Shown one piece after another: positions 1 through 8,109 of a DNA stretch of 64,000 nt. The stretch covers positions 4,406,144 through 4,470,143 of the forward strand of contig NC_009380.1 of assembly GCF_000016425.1 (NCBI RefSeq). Reading direction: 5' to 3'. A model generated the notes under the pieces. It did not search any database, was not told where the DNA came from, and saw only the letters and a list, made by a program, of their open reading frames with translations. The position numbers were made by a program, and so were the translations under genes. Numbering within the stretch: position 1 is the first letter of the stretch; every line of letters starts with the position of its first letter. Source of the stretch: Salinispora tropica CNB-440 (GTDB lineage: Bacteria; Actinomycetota; Actinomycetes; Mycobacteriales; Micromonosporaceae).

Positions 1-796
1 CGTCAACCTGGACTCCGGCACCGGCAAGGCCGTCCTCGACAAGGCCAAGTCGCAGGGGGTCGCCACCATCGACTACGACCGCCTGACCCTCGGTGGCTCG
101 GCGGAGTACTACGTCAGCTTCGACAACGAGGCCGTCGGCAAGCTCCAGGGCGAGGGCCTCGTCAGGTGCCTCACCGACGGCGGCGTGCAGAACCCGTCGA
201 TCGTGTACCTGAACGGCGCGCCGACCGACAACAACGCCACCCTGTTCAAGAACGGCTACGACTCGGTCCTCAAGCCGAAGTTCGACGCCGGGGAGTACCA
301 GCAGGTCGCGGACGACTCCGTGCCGGACTGGGACAACGCGCAGGCCGCCACCATCTTCGAGCAGCAGCTCACCAAGTCCGGCGGCAAGATCGACGGGGTG
401 CTCGCGGCGAACGACGGCCTCGGCAACGCCGCCATCTCGGTGCTGAAGAAGAACAAACTCAACGGCAAGGTCCCGGTCACCGGCCAGGACGCTACCCCGC
501 AGGGCCTACAGAACATCCTCGCCGGCGACCAGTGCATGACCGTCTACAAGGCAATCAAGCAAGAGGCCGACGCCGCTGCCGAACTGGCCATCTCGCTGGC
601 CAAGGGGGAGCGGAAGGAGACCGGCCAGAGCGTCGAGGACCCGGAGAGCGGCCGGGATGTGCCCGCCGTGCTGCTCACCCCCCAGGCGATCTACAAGGAG
701 AACGTCAAGGACGTCATCGCCGACGGCTTCGTGACCAAGGACGAGGTCTGCACCGGGGAGTACGCCGAACTCTGCGCGAGCGCTGGTATCAGCTGA
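1..796 (+). CDS. sugar ABC transporter substrate-binding protein (3' part)
   Basis: The reading frame is open from the window edge, so the N-terminus (signal peptide, lipobox) is missing; about 264 C-terminal residues remain. It resembles the periplasmic-binding-protein type 1 fold of xylose/ribose-class binding proteins (XylF-like). Visible are an Asp-Asn-Glu segment near the start of the fragment, a 'VLAANDGLGNAA' stretch and a 'PVTGQDAT' stretch, both typical hinge and ligand-loop regions of this class. It is followed by an ATPase and a permease on the same strand, so it is the extracellular receptor of that importer. The sugar cannot be read from sequence; xylose-type is a guess from family resemblance. 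Confidence 0.85.
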   Translation, partial: VNLDSGTGKAVLDKAKSQGVATIDYDRLTLGGSAEYYVSFDNEAVGKLQGEGLVRCLTDGGVQNPSIVYLNGAPTDNNATLFKNGYDSVLKPKFDAGEYQQVADDSVPDWDNAQAATIFEQQLTKSGGKIDGVLAANDGLGNAAISVLKKNKLNGKVPVTGQDATPQGLQNILAGDQCMTVYKAIKQEADAAAELAISLAKGERKETGQSVEDPESGRDVPAVLLTPQAIYKENVKDVIADGFVTKDEVCTGEYAELCASAGIS

Positions 797-809
797 CCTC
801 CGCGTGGCG

Positions 810-847
810 ACGTCGCCCGGCACGGGCCACCCCGTGCCGGGCGACGT
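810..847 (+). terminator. strong stem-loop after the binding-protein gene
   Basis: A perfect 16-bp inverted repeat (arms 810-825 and 832-847, six-base loop) begins 13 bases after the binding-protein stop codon and lies before the ATPase gene. No T-run follows. Hairpins in this position commonly stabilise the binding-protein message or end part of the transcripts, giving more receptor than membrane parts; that role is inferred. Confidence 0.7.
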
Positions 848-901
848 GTCACCGCATCCGGTGGTACGACGATCTCCCCTCACGTGCGTTAAGGAGTCCC
901 C

Positions 902-1717
902 GTGTCCGCGACCCCCCTGCTGGAACTGCGCGGGATCGACAAGAGCTTCGGTCCCGTCCAGGTCCTGCGTGACGTCGCCTTCTCCGCCTTCCCCGGGCAG
1001 GTGACCGCGCTGGTCGGCGACAACGGCGCCGGCAAGTCCACACTGGTCAAGTGCATCAGCGGCATCTACCCGACCGACGCCGGCGAGTTCCTCTTCGGCG
1101 GACGTCCGGTGAGCATCCACAACCCCCGCGACGCCGCCGAGCTCGGCATCGAGGTCGTCTACCAGGACCTCGCGCTCTGCGACAACCTCGACATCGTGCA
1201 GAACATGTTCCTCGGCCGGGAGAAACGGCACGGCCTCGTGCTCGACGAGCCGACCATGGAGCAGATGGCCGCGGACACGCTCGCCGGGCTCTCCGTCCGT
1301 ACCGTCACGTCGCTACGCCAGCAGGTTTCCAGCCTCTCCGGGGGCCAGCGACAGACCGTGGCGATCGCCAAGGCGGTGCTCTGGAACAGCAAGGTCGTCA
1401 TCCTCGACGAGCCGACCGCCGCACTCGGGGTCGCGCAGACCGCCCAGGTGCTCGAGCTGGTTCGCCGGCTGGCCGACAACGGCCTCGCGGTCGTGCTCAT
1501 CTCCCACAACATGAACGATGTCTTCGCCGTCTCCGACCGGATCGCCGCGCTCTACCTGGGCCAGATGGTCGCCGAGGTGAAGACCACCGACATCACCCAC
1601 GCCCAGATCGTTGAGCTGATCACCGCCGGCCGCTCCGGTGCGCTCGGCCTCGGCTCGGGCAACGGATCGAACGACACCGGCGGGGAGCCCGCCGCCGCCC
1701 CGGGAGCCGCCCGATGA
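902..1717 (+). CDS. sugar ABC transporter ATP-binding protein, single ABC domain
   Basis: A 271-residue ATPase that drives sugar import together with the flanking binding protein and permease. Walker A (GDNGAGKST) is at about 39-47, the ABC signature LSGGQ at 145-149, Walker B (VVILDEP) at 165-171 and the switch histidine in 'LISHNM' near 202. Unlike XylG/RbsA/MglA (about 500 residues, two ATPase halves) it has only one ABC domain, so it presumably works as a homodimer, as in other actinobacterial members of this class. The GTG start is supported by AAGGAG five bases upstream. The tail is Gly/Ala-rich. Its stop overlaps the permease start by four bases (ATGA), implying coupled translation. 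Confidence 0.92.
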   Translation: MSATPLLELRGIDKSFGPVQVLRDVAFSAFPGQVTALVGDNGAGKSTLVKCISGIYPTDAGEFLFGGRPVSIHNPRDAAELGIEVVYQDLALCDNLDIVQNMFLGREKRHGLVLDEPTMEQMAADTLAGLSVRTVTSLRQQVSSLSGGQRQTVAIAKAVLWNSKVVILDEPTAALGVAQTAQVLELVRRLADNGLAVVLISHNMNDVFAVSDRIAALYLGQMVAEVKTTDITHAQIVELITAGRSGALGLGSGNGSNDTGGEPAAAPGAAR

Positions 1718-2976
1718 CCAGCACCGCCCTCCCCGACCAGGAATCCACGGCCGCCCCCGCCGCCGGACCCACCCTCACCAGCCACGTGCGCGGCTACCTC
1801 GGCCGGGTACGCGGCGGGGACATCGGCGCCCTACCCGCCGTCCTGGGCCTGATCGTGCTCTGCACCGTCTTCGCGATCATGCGGCCGTCGTTCCTCACCG
1901 CCGCCAACTTCGCCAACCTGTTCACCCAGGGGGCAGCGGTCACGCTGATCGCCATGGGGTTGGTCTTCGTCCTGCTGCTCGGAGAGATCGATCTCTCCGC
2001 CGGCTTCGCCAGCGGGGTCTGTGCCGCGGTGCTGGCCAACGTGGTCACCGTCCTCGGCTACCCGTGGTACGTCGCGGTGCTCGCCGCCGTCCTCACCGGA
2101 GTGGTGATCGGCAGCACGCTCGGCATGTTGGTCGCGAAGATCGGCATTCCGTCCTTCGTGGTCACCCTCGCCGGCTTTCTCGCCTTCCAGGGCATCGTGC
2201 TACTGCTGATGGAGGAGGGCAGGAACATCTCGGTCCGCGACCCGGTGCTGGTGGCGATCGCGAACCGAAACCTGCCACCGGCTCTCGGCTGGGCCCTGGC
2301 CGGGCTCGCCGTCGCCGGCTACGCCGTGGTCCAGGCGATGCGGTACCGCACCCGCGCGATCCGGGGTCTGGTCACCGACCCGCTCACCGTGGTCTTCGCC
2401 CGGGTCATCGGGCTGGCCGCCGTGCTGGGCGCTACGGTCTACCTCCTCAACCAGGAACGCAGCTTCAACGTCCTGATCAATTCACTCAAGGGCGTACCGA
2501 TCGTGGTGCCGCTGATCGCGGTACTGCTGATCACCGGGACCTTCGTGCTGCAGCGCACCAGCTACGGCCGGCACATCTACGCAGTCGGCGGCAACAAGGA
2601 AGCAGCCCGGCGGGCCGGCATCAACGTCGACCGGATCCGCATCTCCGTCTTCGTGATCTGCTCCTCGATGGCCGCGATCGGCGGCATCGTCGCCGCCAGC
2701 CGGGCCAACTCGGTCGACCCGAACACCGGTGGCAGTAACGTACTGCTCTACGCCGTCGGTGCGGCGGTGATCGGTGGCACCAGCCTCTTCGGTGGCAAGG
2801 GCCGGGTCCTCGACGCGGTGCTCGGTGGCGCGGTCGTCGCGGTGATCGACAACGGGATGGGTCTGATGGGCTACAGCTCAGGGGTCAAGTACGTGGTAAC
2901 CGGCGTGGTCCTACTCCTCGCCGCCAGTGTGGACGCACTGTCCCGGCGCCGGGCCGCCGCCAACGGCGGCCGATGA
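1714..2976 (+). CDS. sugar ABC transporter permease (XylH/RbsC family)
   Basis: A 420-residue, very hydrophobic protein with about ten membrane segments and the conserved family stretches 'LLLGEIDLSAGFASG' and 'YAVGGNKEAARRAGINV' seen in ribose/xylose-type permeases. It forms the membrane channel of the importer. It overlaps the ATPase gene by ATGA and precedes a ROK regulator on the same strand, so binding protein, ATPase, permease and regulator probably form one operon. The substrate is not determined. Confidence 0.92.
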   Translation: MTSTALPDQESTAAPAAGPTLTSHVRGYLGRVRGGDIGALPAVLGLIVLCTVFAIMRPSFLTAANFANLFTQGAAVTLIAMGLVFVLLLGEIDLSAGFASGVCAAVLANVVTVLGYPWYVAVLAAVLTGVVIGSTLGMLVAKIGIPSFVVTLAGFLAFQGIVLLLMEEGRNISVRDPVLVAIANRNLPPALGWALAGLAVAGYAVVQAMRYRTRAIRGLVTDPLTVVFARVIGLAAVLGATVYLLNQERSFNVLINSLKGVPIVVPLIAVLLITGTFVLQRTSYGRHIYAVGGNKEAARRAGINVDRIRISVFVICSSMAAIGGIVAASRANSVDPNTGGSNVLLYAVGAAVIGGTSLFGGKGRVLDAVLGGAVVAVIDNGMGLMGYSSGVKYVVTGVVLLLAASVDALSRRRAAANGGR

Positions 2977-3040
2977 CCGGGCCGGCCCGACCCGGCCGCC
3001 GACGCCACCCCGCCACCGCAATGAGGAGCAGTACGCCGCG

Positions 3041-4222
3041 ATGCGCGCAGGACCGAGCCAGGACGAGATCCGTCGGCAGAACCTCGGAGCGTTACTGCGG
3101 TACGTCCACATGCACGGGGCCACGTCCCGAGCCGAACTGACCACCACGCTGGGGCTGAACCGCAGCACCATCGGCGCACTCACCACCGACCTCGCCGCGG
3201 CCGGCCTGGTGAGCGAGGGGACGCCGAAGGAAACCGGCCGGGCCGGACGACCGTCGTTGGTCGTCCGGCCCGAGTCGGCCCGGGTGCACGCGTACGCGTA
3301 CAGCATCGAGGTGGACCGGCTGCGGGCCGCGCGGATCGGTCTCGGCGGCGGGGTGCTCGACCGTCGGGAACTGGCCCGTCCGCGCGGCATCACCGCCGCC
3401 GAAGCCGCGCCGTTGCTTGCCCGGGCGGCTCGGGAGATGCAGCAGTCCACGCCCACCGACGCGATCTGCGTCGGCGCGGGCGTCGCCGTCTGTGGCCTGG
3501 TCCGCCGGGACGACGGACTGGTCCGGCTCGGCCCCACGATGGGGTGGGTGGACGAGCCGATCGGTGCGGCAATCGGTGCCGAGCTGGGGCTGGACGTTCC
3601 GGTCGTGGTCGGCAACGTCGCCGACGTGGCAGCCTTCGCCGAACACACCCGCGGCGCCGCGACCGGCTGCGACAACCTGATCTACCTGTACGGCGATGTC
3701 GGCGTCGGCGCCGGCATCATCACCGGTGGGCGTCGGCTGACCGGACACGGCGGCTACGGCGGCGAGGTCGGGCACATGGTGGTCCGGCGAGACGGTACCC
3801 GCTGCGAGTGTGGGTCGCGCGGCTGCTGGGAGACCGAGATCGGCGAACACGGGCTGCTGCGCGCCGCCGGCCGCTCCGACACCCAGGGCCGAGACGCGGT
3901 GCTGGCCGTCATCGACGCCGCCGACCGGGGCGACGCCCAAGCTCAGACCGCGGTCCGCACCGCCGGAGACTGGCTCGGCTTCGGTGTGGCCAACCTCGTC
4001 AACATCTTCAACCCGGAGCTGGTCATCTTCGGCGGCGCCATGCGGGACCTCTACCTGGCCGCCGCCGCCCAGGTGCGCAGCCGGCTCAACGCCAGCGCGC
4101 TGCCCGCCTGTGTGGAACACGTCCGGCTGCGCACCCCCGCGCTCGGCGACGACGCCGCCCTGATCGGCGCGGCCGAGCTCGCCTTCGAACGGCTCCTCGC
4201 CGACCCGCTCGACGTCAGCTGA
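3041..4222 (+). CDS. ROK-family transcriptional regulator
   Basis: A 393-residue protein with an N-terminal winged helix (about residues 15-70, 'RAELTTTLGLNRSTIGALTTDL') followed by a ROK sugar-kinase-like domain. The ROK zinc motif is seen as 'CECGSRGCWETEIG'. Such XylR/NagC-type proteins repress sugar operons and are released by the sugar or its phosphate. The frame is open further upstream, but the ATG at 3041 is chosen because GAGGAG lies 12 bases before it and the homologous region begins just after it. Its place directly behind an ABC sugar importer suggests it controls that operon. Confidence 0.9.
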   Translation: MRAGPSQDEIRRQNLGALLRYVHMHGATSRAELTTTLGLNRSTIGALTTDLAAAGLVSEGTPKETGRAGRPSLVVRPESARVHAYAYSIEVDRLRAARIGLGGGVLDRRELARPRGITAAEAAPLLARAAREMQQSTPTDAICVGAGVAVCGLVRRDDGLVRLGPTMGWVDEPIGAAIGAELGLDVPVVVGNVADVAAFAEHTRGAATGCDNLIYLYGDVGVGAGIITGGRRLTGHGGYGGEVGHMVVRRDGTRCECGSRGCWETEIGEHGLLRAAGRSDTQGRDAVLAVIDAADRGDAQAQTAVRTAGDWLGFGVANLVNIFNPELVIFGGAMRDLYLAAAAQVRSRLNASALPACVEHVRLRTPALGDDAALIGAAELAFERLLADPLDVS

Positions 4223-4272
4223 ACCCCGTCCTCGGGCACATTGACCGACGCGGGGCCAGCGACGACGCGGGG

Positions 4273-4527
4273 TCAGCGATCGACCGGAGTGAAGTCCCAG
4301 GAGTACGGGGGACGCGCGAGCAGGGTCACCGGCGGGTCGGGCAGGGGACGAGGGTTGCCCCGCCACTTCGAAATCACCACCACACGGTGATCGGTGGAGG
4401 AGAAGACCTCACTCGAGACGTGCAAGGGTTCGTGGTCGAACTCCGGCAGCGCGGTCTCGCACACCCAGGTGATCAGGTCGGCCAACCCGTACGGCTCGGC
4501 CCGTACCTCCCACATTCGCACGATCAT
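4273..4527 (-). CDS. small conserved protein downstream of tsaD, function unknown
   Basis: An 84-residue protein beginning MIVRMWEVRA. It is translationally coupled to tsaD: its ATG overlaps the tsaD stop codon in an ATGA. The alternation of short hydrophobic strands and a helix ('LADLITWVCETALPEF', then 'HRVVVISKW') looks like a small ferredoxin-like (dimeric alpha/beta barrel, ABM-type) fold, but I cannot assign a family. The longer frame that reads through tsaD is a shadow. It is the last gene of the tsaB-rimI-tsaD unit, convergent with the ROK gene. Confidence 0.72.
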   Translation of the reverse strand: MIVRMWEVRAEPYGLADLITWVCETALPEFDHEPLHVSSEVFSSTDHRVVVISKWRGNPRPLPDPPVTLLARPPYSWDFTPVDR

Positions 4528-5588
4528 GTCCGCTCCTCCCCTGTAACACTGACTGTCGTCAGTGGCATGGCCGAGTCGGCGGGCAGGTCCAGGCGGCTCG
4601 GCGCGACGCCGGCGGCGACCAGGTGCGAGCCGAGCGCGGCGACCATCGCGCCGTTGTCCGTACACAACGTCGGTCGGGGCGTACGCACCCGGATGTCGTA
4701 CTTCGCCGCGCGCTGCTCGGCCATTGCCCGCAGCCGCGAGTTGGCCGCCACTCCACCACCGATCACCAGGGTCTGCACCCCGCTCGACCGGCAGGCATCC
4801 ACTGCCTTCCCGACCAGCACGTCGCACACCGCCTCCTGGAACGAGGCGGCGACATCGGCAACCGGTATCGTCTCGCCGGCCCGCTGCCGACTCTCCACCC
4901 ACCGGGCCACCGCGGTCTTCAACCCGGAGAAGGAGAAGTCGTAGCGGTGCGCTGCCAGGTCCTTGGCCGCGGTCAACCCCCGCGGGAACGCGATGGCCGC
5001 CGGGTCACCGGCGCGGGCCTCCCGATCGATGTACGGGCCCCCGGGGAAGGGCAGCCCGAGGAGGCGGGCCACCTTGTCGAACGCCTCGCCGGCCGCGTCG
5101 TCGATCGTCGCGCCGAGCGGGGTGACACCGTGGGCCAGGTCGTCGATGAGCAGCAGCGACGAGTGCCCGCCCGAGACCAGCAGGGCGATCGCCGGCTCGG
5201 GCAGCGGCCCGTGTTCCAGGGTGTCCACGGCGACGTGCGCCGCCAGATGATTCACGCCGTACACCGGCTTTTCGGCGGCGACCGCGTACCCTTTGGCCGC
5301 GGCGACCCCGACCAGCAGCGCCCCGGCCAGACCGGGGCCGGAGGTTACCGCGATCGCGTCCACGTCGGCGAGCGTCACCCCTGCCTCCGCCAACGCTCGG
5401 TCCATCGTCGGGACGATCGCCTCCAGGTGGGCCCGACTGGCCACCTCCGGCACCACCCCGCCGAACCGGGCGTGCTGCTCAACGCTGCTGGCCAGCGCGT
5501 CGGCGAGTAGGGTGTGGCCCCGGACAACACCGACCCCGGTCTCGTCACAGGACGTCTCGATCCCCAGGACCAGGGGTTCGTCAGCCAT
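4524..5588 (-). CDS. tsaD: tRNA N6-adenosine threonylcarbamoyltransferase TsaD
   Basis: A 354-residue ASKHA-fold enzyme that transfers the threonylcarbamoyl group from TC-AMP to A37 of ANN-decoding tRNAs (t6A), working with TsaB and TsaE. The N-terminal phosphate loop 'GIETSCDET' (9-17), the metal-binding histidines of 'HLAAH' (114 and 118) and 'LLVSGGHSSL' are all present. Full length for the family. It overlaps rimI by eight bases upstream and the small gene by four bases downstream, so it is part of a tsaB-rimI-tsaD operon. Confidence 0.97.
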   Translation of the reverse strand: MADEPLVLGIETSCDETGVGVVRGHTLLADALASSVEQHARFGGVVPEVASRAHLEAIVPTMDRALAEAGVTLADVDAIAVTSGPGLAGALLVGVAAAKGYAVAAEKPVYGVNHLAAHVAVDTLEHGPLPEPAIALLVSGGHSSLLLIDDLAHGVTPLGATIDDAAGEAFDKVARLLGLPFPGGPYIDREARAGDPAAIAFPRGLTAAKDLAAHRYDFSFSGLKTAVARWVESRQRAGETIPVADVAASFQEAVCDVLVGKAVDACRSSGVQTLVIGGGVAANSRLRAMAEQRAAKYDIRVRTPRPTLCTDNGAMVAALGSHLVAAGVAPSRLDLPADSAMPLTTVSVTGEERT

Positions 5589-6084
5589 TGGTCAACTCCT
5601 CGTCCCGCCGCATGACCAATGCGTCGGTGTTGCTCGGCTGGTAGTACCCGCGCCGCACCCCAATCGCCTCGAAGCCATGCGCCGCGTAAAGCCTCTGCGC
5701 CGGGGCATTGTCCGCTGCCACCTCCAGGAGAGTGCCGCGGACCCGCAGTCGCGCCGCCTCGGTCAACAACGCCCGCAACAGCAGCCGCCCGACCCCCCTC
5801 CGCTGCGCTGCCCGGCAGACGGCGATGTTCTGCACCCATGCCTCCTCGCCGGACACGGCGGTGAGCCCCGCGTAACCGAGTAGGACCCCTCGCTCGGTCG
5901 CCACCAAATAGTGGTGGCCGCTGGCGAGTTCGTTCCAGAACATCGCGGCGGACCACTGCTCGGCGCCGAAGAGATCTGCCTCGATCGGCAGCACCTCGTC
6001 AATGTGCCACCAGCGAAACCGCTCCACCTGGAGGCCGCTCCCGCCGCCGCCCGGCTCACCGCCCCGGCTCGCTCCCCTGCTCAC
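5581..6084 (-). CDS. rimI: ribosomal-protein-alanine N-acetyltransferase RimI
   Basis: A 167-residue GNAT acetyltransferase. The acetyl-CoA loop is 'QRRGVGRLLL', preceded by the strand 'WVQNIAVC' and followed by 'NAPAQRLYAAHGFEAIGVRRGYY', the usual RimI C-terminal pattern. RimI acetylates the N-terminus of S18 in enterobacteria; in actinobacteria it is regularly encoded between tsaB and tsaD, as here. The first 20 residues are Gly/Arg-rich and poorly conserved, so the true start could be slightly downstream (near residue 18). It overlaps tsaB by four bases. Confidence 0.9.
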   Translation of the reverse strand: MSRGASRGGEPGGGGSGLQVERFRWWHIDEVLPIEADLFGAEQWSAAMFWNELASGHHYLVATERGVLLGYAGLTAVSGEEAWVQNIAVCRAAQRRGVGRLLLRALLTEAARLRVRGTLLEVAADNAPAQRLYAAHGFEAIGVRRGYYQPSNTDALVMRRDEELTNG

Positions 6085-6758
6085 GGCAGGACCGGCTTGT
6101 GGCCTGCCGCCGCGACGGCGTCCGGGCGTCGCAGATAGAGCGGGGTAAGCGGCTCACTGGGGGCACCGGCGGCGATCCGCTCCGCCGCGAGCCGCGCCAG
6201 GGCCACCGCCACCGGGTAGCGGGGCTCGTCGGCGACCGGCAACTCCAGCGTCGCCGCGTACCGGTGCGCGCCGTCGCCGATCGCGGTGGCAACCGCCAGG
6301 TCACGAGCGCGCGCGGCGGCGACCGCCGGAGCGGAGACCTCGGGGCCAACGATCCGTTGGCCGGCGCCGTCGTACACCGCCCAATAGATCTCCCGGCGAC
6401 GGGCGTCGGTCGCCGCCAGGACCGGTTCGCCGGCGGCGGTCGGGTAGCCGATGGCGTCCAGCGAACAGACCCCGTAGGTCGGCACTCCGAGCACCTGCCC
6501 CATCGTGGCAGCCGTGACCAGCCCCACCCGCAGCCCGGTGAACGGGCCCGGCCCGAGGCCGGCGACGATCGCGCCGAGGGCGGAGGGACGTACGCCGAGG
6601 TCGGCCAGGACCGCGTCGACCTGTGGGGCGAGCAGCTCACCGTGGGCTCGGGCGTCTACGGCGCAGCGGTGCGCCCGCGCCTCGACGCCGGCCGCCGTGA
6701 CCTCCACCAGCGCGGCGATCACCGCGGGGGTCGAGCTGTCCACCACCAGTACGAGCAC
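6081..6758 (-). CDS. tsaB: t6A biosynthesis scaffold TsaB
   Basis: A 225-residue ASKHA protein. 'LVVDSSTPAV' at the N-terminus and 'VAGLGPGPFTGLRVGLVTAATMG' around residues 65-87 are the TsaB hallmarks. TsaB dimerises with TsaD and is needed for t6A formation. The start is GTG; a TAGGCT box lies eight bases before it and no ribosome binding site is present, suggesting a leaderless message. First gene of the tsaB-rimI-tsaD unit. Confidence 0.94.
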   Translation of the reverse strand: MLVLVVDSSTPAVIAALVEVTAAGVEARAHRCAVDARAHGELLAPQVDAVLADLGVRPSALGAIVAGLGPGPFTGLRVGLVTAATMGQVLGVPTYGVCSLDAIGYPTAAGEPVLAATDARRREIYWAVYDGAGQRIVGPEVSAPAVAAARARDLAVATAIGDGAHRYAATLELPVADEPRYPVAVALARLAAERIAAGAPSEPLTPLYLRRPDAVAAAGHKPVLP

Positions 6759-6766
6759 GGTGAACC

Positions 6767-6772
6767 AGCCTA
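6767..6772 (-). promoter_or_regulatory. -10 box (TAGGCT) for leaderless tsaB transcript
   Basis: TAGGCT on the minus strand, eight bases before the GTG of tsaB. It is identical to boxes placed before alr, glmS, the 14452 aminotransferase gene and the antitoxin gene in this window. No clear -35 element was seen. Confidence 0.55.
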
Positions 6773-6813
6773 GCCGCCCGGCTGCCGGACCCGGCCCCGC
6801 CCCGGCAGGACGA

Positions 6814-7515
6814 TCAGCCGGCGGCGCGTTCCCAGTCGATCGTCGGAAGGCCGGCGTCGGCGAGTGCCTTGTTGGCCGCGCTGAACGGGCGGCTGCCCAG
6901 GAACCCCCGTGGGTTCATCGGGCTGGGATGTCCCGCCTCCAGCACCACGTGGCTGGGGTTCGTCACCAAAGCCGCTTTCTTCCGGGCATACCCGCCCCAG
7001 AGCAGGAAGACCACCCGGTGCTCCACCGCGTCCAGCGCCCGAATCGTCGCGTCGGTGAACTCCTCCCAGCCGCGGTTGGCGTGAGAGCCGGGGCTGGCCT
7101 CGCGGACAGTCAGCACCGAGTTGAGCAGCAGCACACCCTGCGCGGCCCAGCCGCCGAGGTTTCCACCGGCCGGCCTCGGCACGCCCAGGTCGGCGCCGAG
7201 TTCCTTGAAGACGTTGCGCAGTGACGGCGGCGTCGCCATCCCCGCGCGGACGCTGAAGCTCAGCCCGTGCGCCTGCCCGGCCCGGTGATAGGGGTCCTGG
7301 CCGAGGATCACCACCCGGGTGTCCGTCGGCGGGCAGAGCTGGTAGGCCGAGAAGAGATCCGCAACGGGCGGAAAGATGGTCTGGGTGGTGTATTCCTGCG
7401 CGACGAAGCCGGCGAGCGCCGCGGTGCGGGCCGGGTCGAGCTGCGGGGCGAGCGCGGACCGCCACCCCGGCGGCAGCAGGGCCAGCAGATCCAGGGTGGG
7501 TGCGTCGTCGGGCAT
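6814..7515 (-). CDS. ung: uracil-DNA glycosylase (family 1)
   Basis: A 233-residue family-1 UDG that removes uracil from DNA. The catalytic motif 'GQDPYHRAGQAHGLSFS' with its Asp and the C-terminal 'HPSPMNPRGFLGSRPF' with its His are intact, and the DNA-intercalation region follows. The ATG at 7515 is preferred over an in-frame GTG at 7548 because GGAAAGG lies seven bases upstream of it. It lies between tsaB and tsaE on the same strand but has its own untranslated leader. Confidence 0.95.
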   Translation of the reverse strand: MPDDAPTLDLLALLPPGWRSALAPQLDPARTAALAGFVAQEYTTQTIFPPVADLFSAYQLCPPTDTRVVILGQDPYHRAGQAHGLSFSVRAGMATPPSLRNVFKELGADLGVPRPAGGNLGGWAAQGVLLLNSVLTVREASPGSHANRGWEEFTDATIRALDAVEHRVVFLLWGGYARKKAALVTNPSHVVLEAGHPSPMNPRGFLGSRPFSAANKALADAGLPTIDWERAAG

Positions 7516-7599
7516 CGGGGGCCTTTCCAGTCGGGGCGTCCCGCGCACTCTAGTCGCCGGGTGCGACGACCACCCCCCGGGCGGGACCGGTCGGCTCTG

Positions 7600-8109
7600 T
7601 CAGCTGTCGATGAATCCGGGGGTACCAGTCAACCGCGCCCTCCAGTCGCCACCGACGGGTTCCAGGTCGACCAACCGGGTGTCGTCCTCCCGGCGGTCGA
7701 TCCGGACCCACAGGTGCGCCGCGACGAGCTGCTCGGCGAGCCCTTCGCCCCACTCGACCACGGTCACCGCCTCGTCCACCGACGCGTCCAGGTCCAGGTC
7801 GTCGATCTCGGCGCGGGGATCGGTCGCATCGCCCAGGCGGTACGCGTCGGCGTGCACGAGGGCCACCGAACCGCCCCGGGCCGGATCGGGCTGGTGTACT
7901 CGCGCGATCACGAAGGTGGGTGAGGTGACCGCCCCAGTCACCCCCAGCCCGGCGCCGATGCCCTGGGTGAGAGCCGTCTTGCCGGCCCCGAGGGGACCGG
8001 TCAGCAGCAGGAGGTCCCCCGCCTGTAGGAGGCCGGCCAGCCGGCGGCCGAAGGCGTGCGTGTCGGCGACGGTTGGCAGCGTGAAACGGATCGGTCCCCC
8101 TGGGTTCAC
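7600..8109 (-). CDS. tsaE: t6A biosynthesis ATPase TsaE
   Basis: A 169-residue P-loop ATPase with Walker A 'GPLGAGKTALTQG' at 38-50 and 'TSPTFVIARVH' as the switch region. It binds and regenerates the TsaB-TsaD complex in t6A synthesis. It overlaps the upstream hydrolase gene by four bases (ATGA), a gene order (alr, hydrolase, tsaE, tsaB, rimI, tsaD) typical of actinobacteria. Confidence 0.95.
   Translation of the reverse strand: MNPGGPIRFTLPTVADTHAFGRRLAGLLQAGDLLLLTGPLGAGKTALTQGIGAGLGVTGAVTSPTFVIARVHQPDPARGGSVALVHADAYRLGDATDPRAEIDDLDLDASVDEAVTVVEWGEGLAEQLVAAHLWVRIDRREDDTRLVDLEPVGGDWRARLTGTPGFIDS

Noticed and set aside
902..1717. Naming the sugar importer xylFGH.
   Set aside because: Family resemblance is to the whole ribose/xylose class and the ATPase has only one domain; substrate specificity cannot be read from sequence.
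4528..4902. Extension of the small gene after tsaD to a 209-residue protein.
   Set aside because: The extra part lies inside tsaD in another frame; the ATGA overlap gives a better start at 4527.
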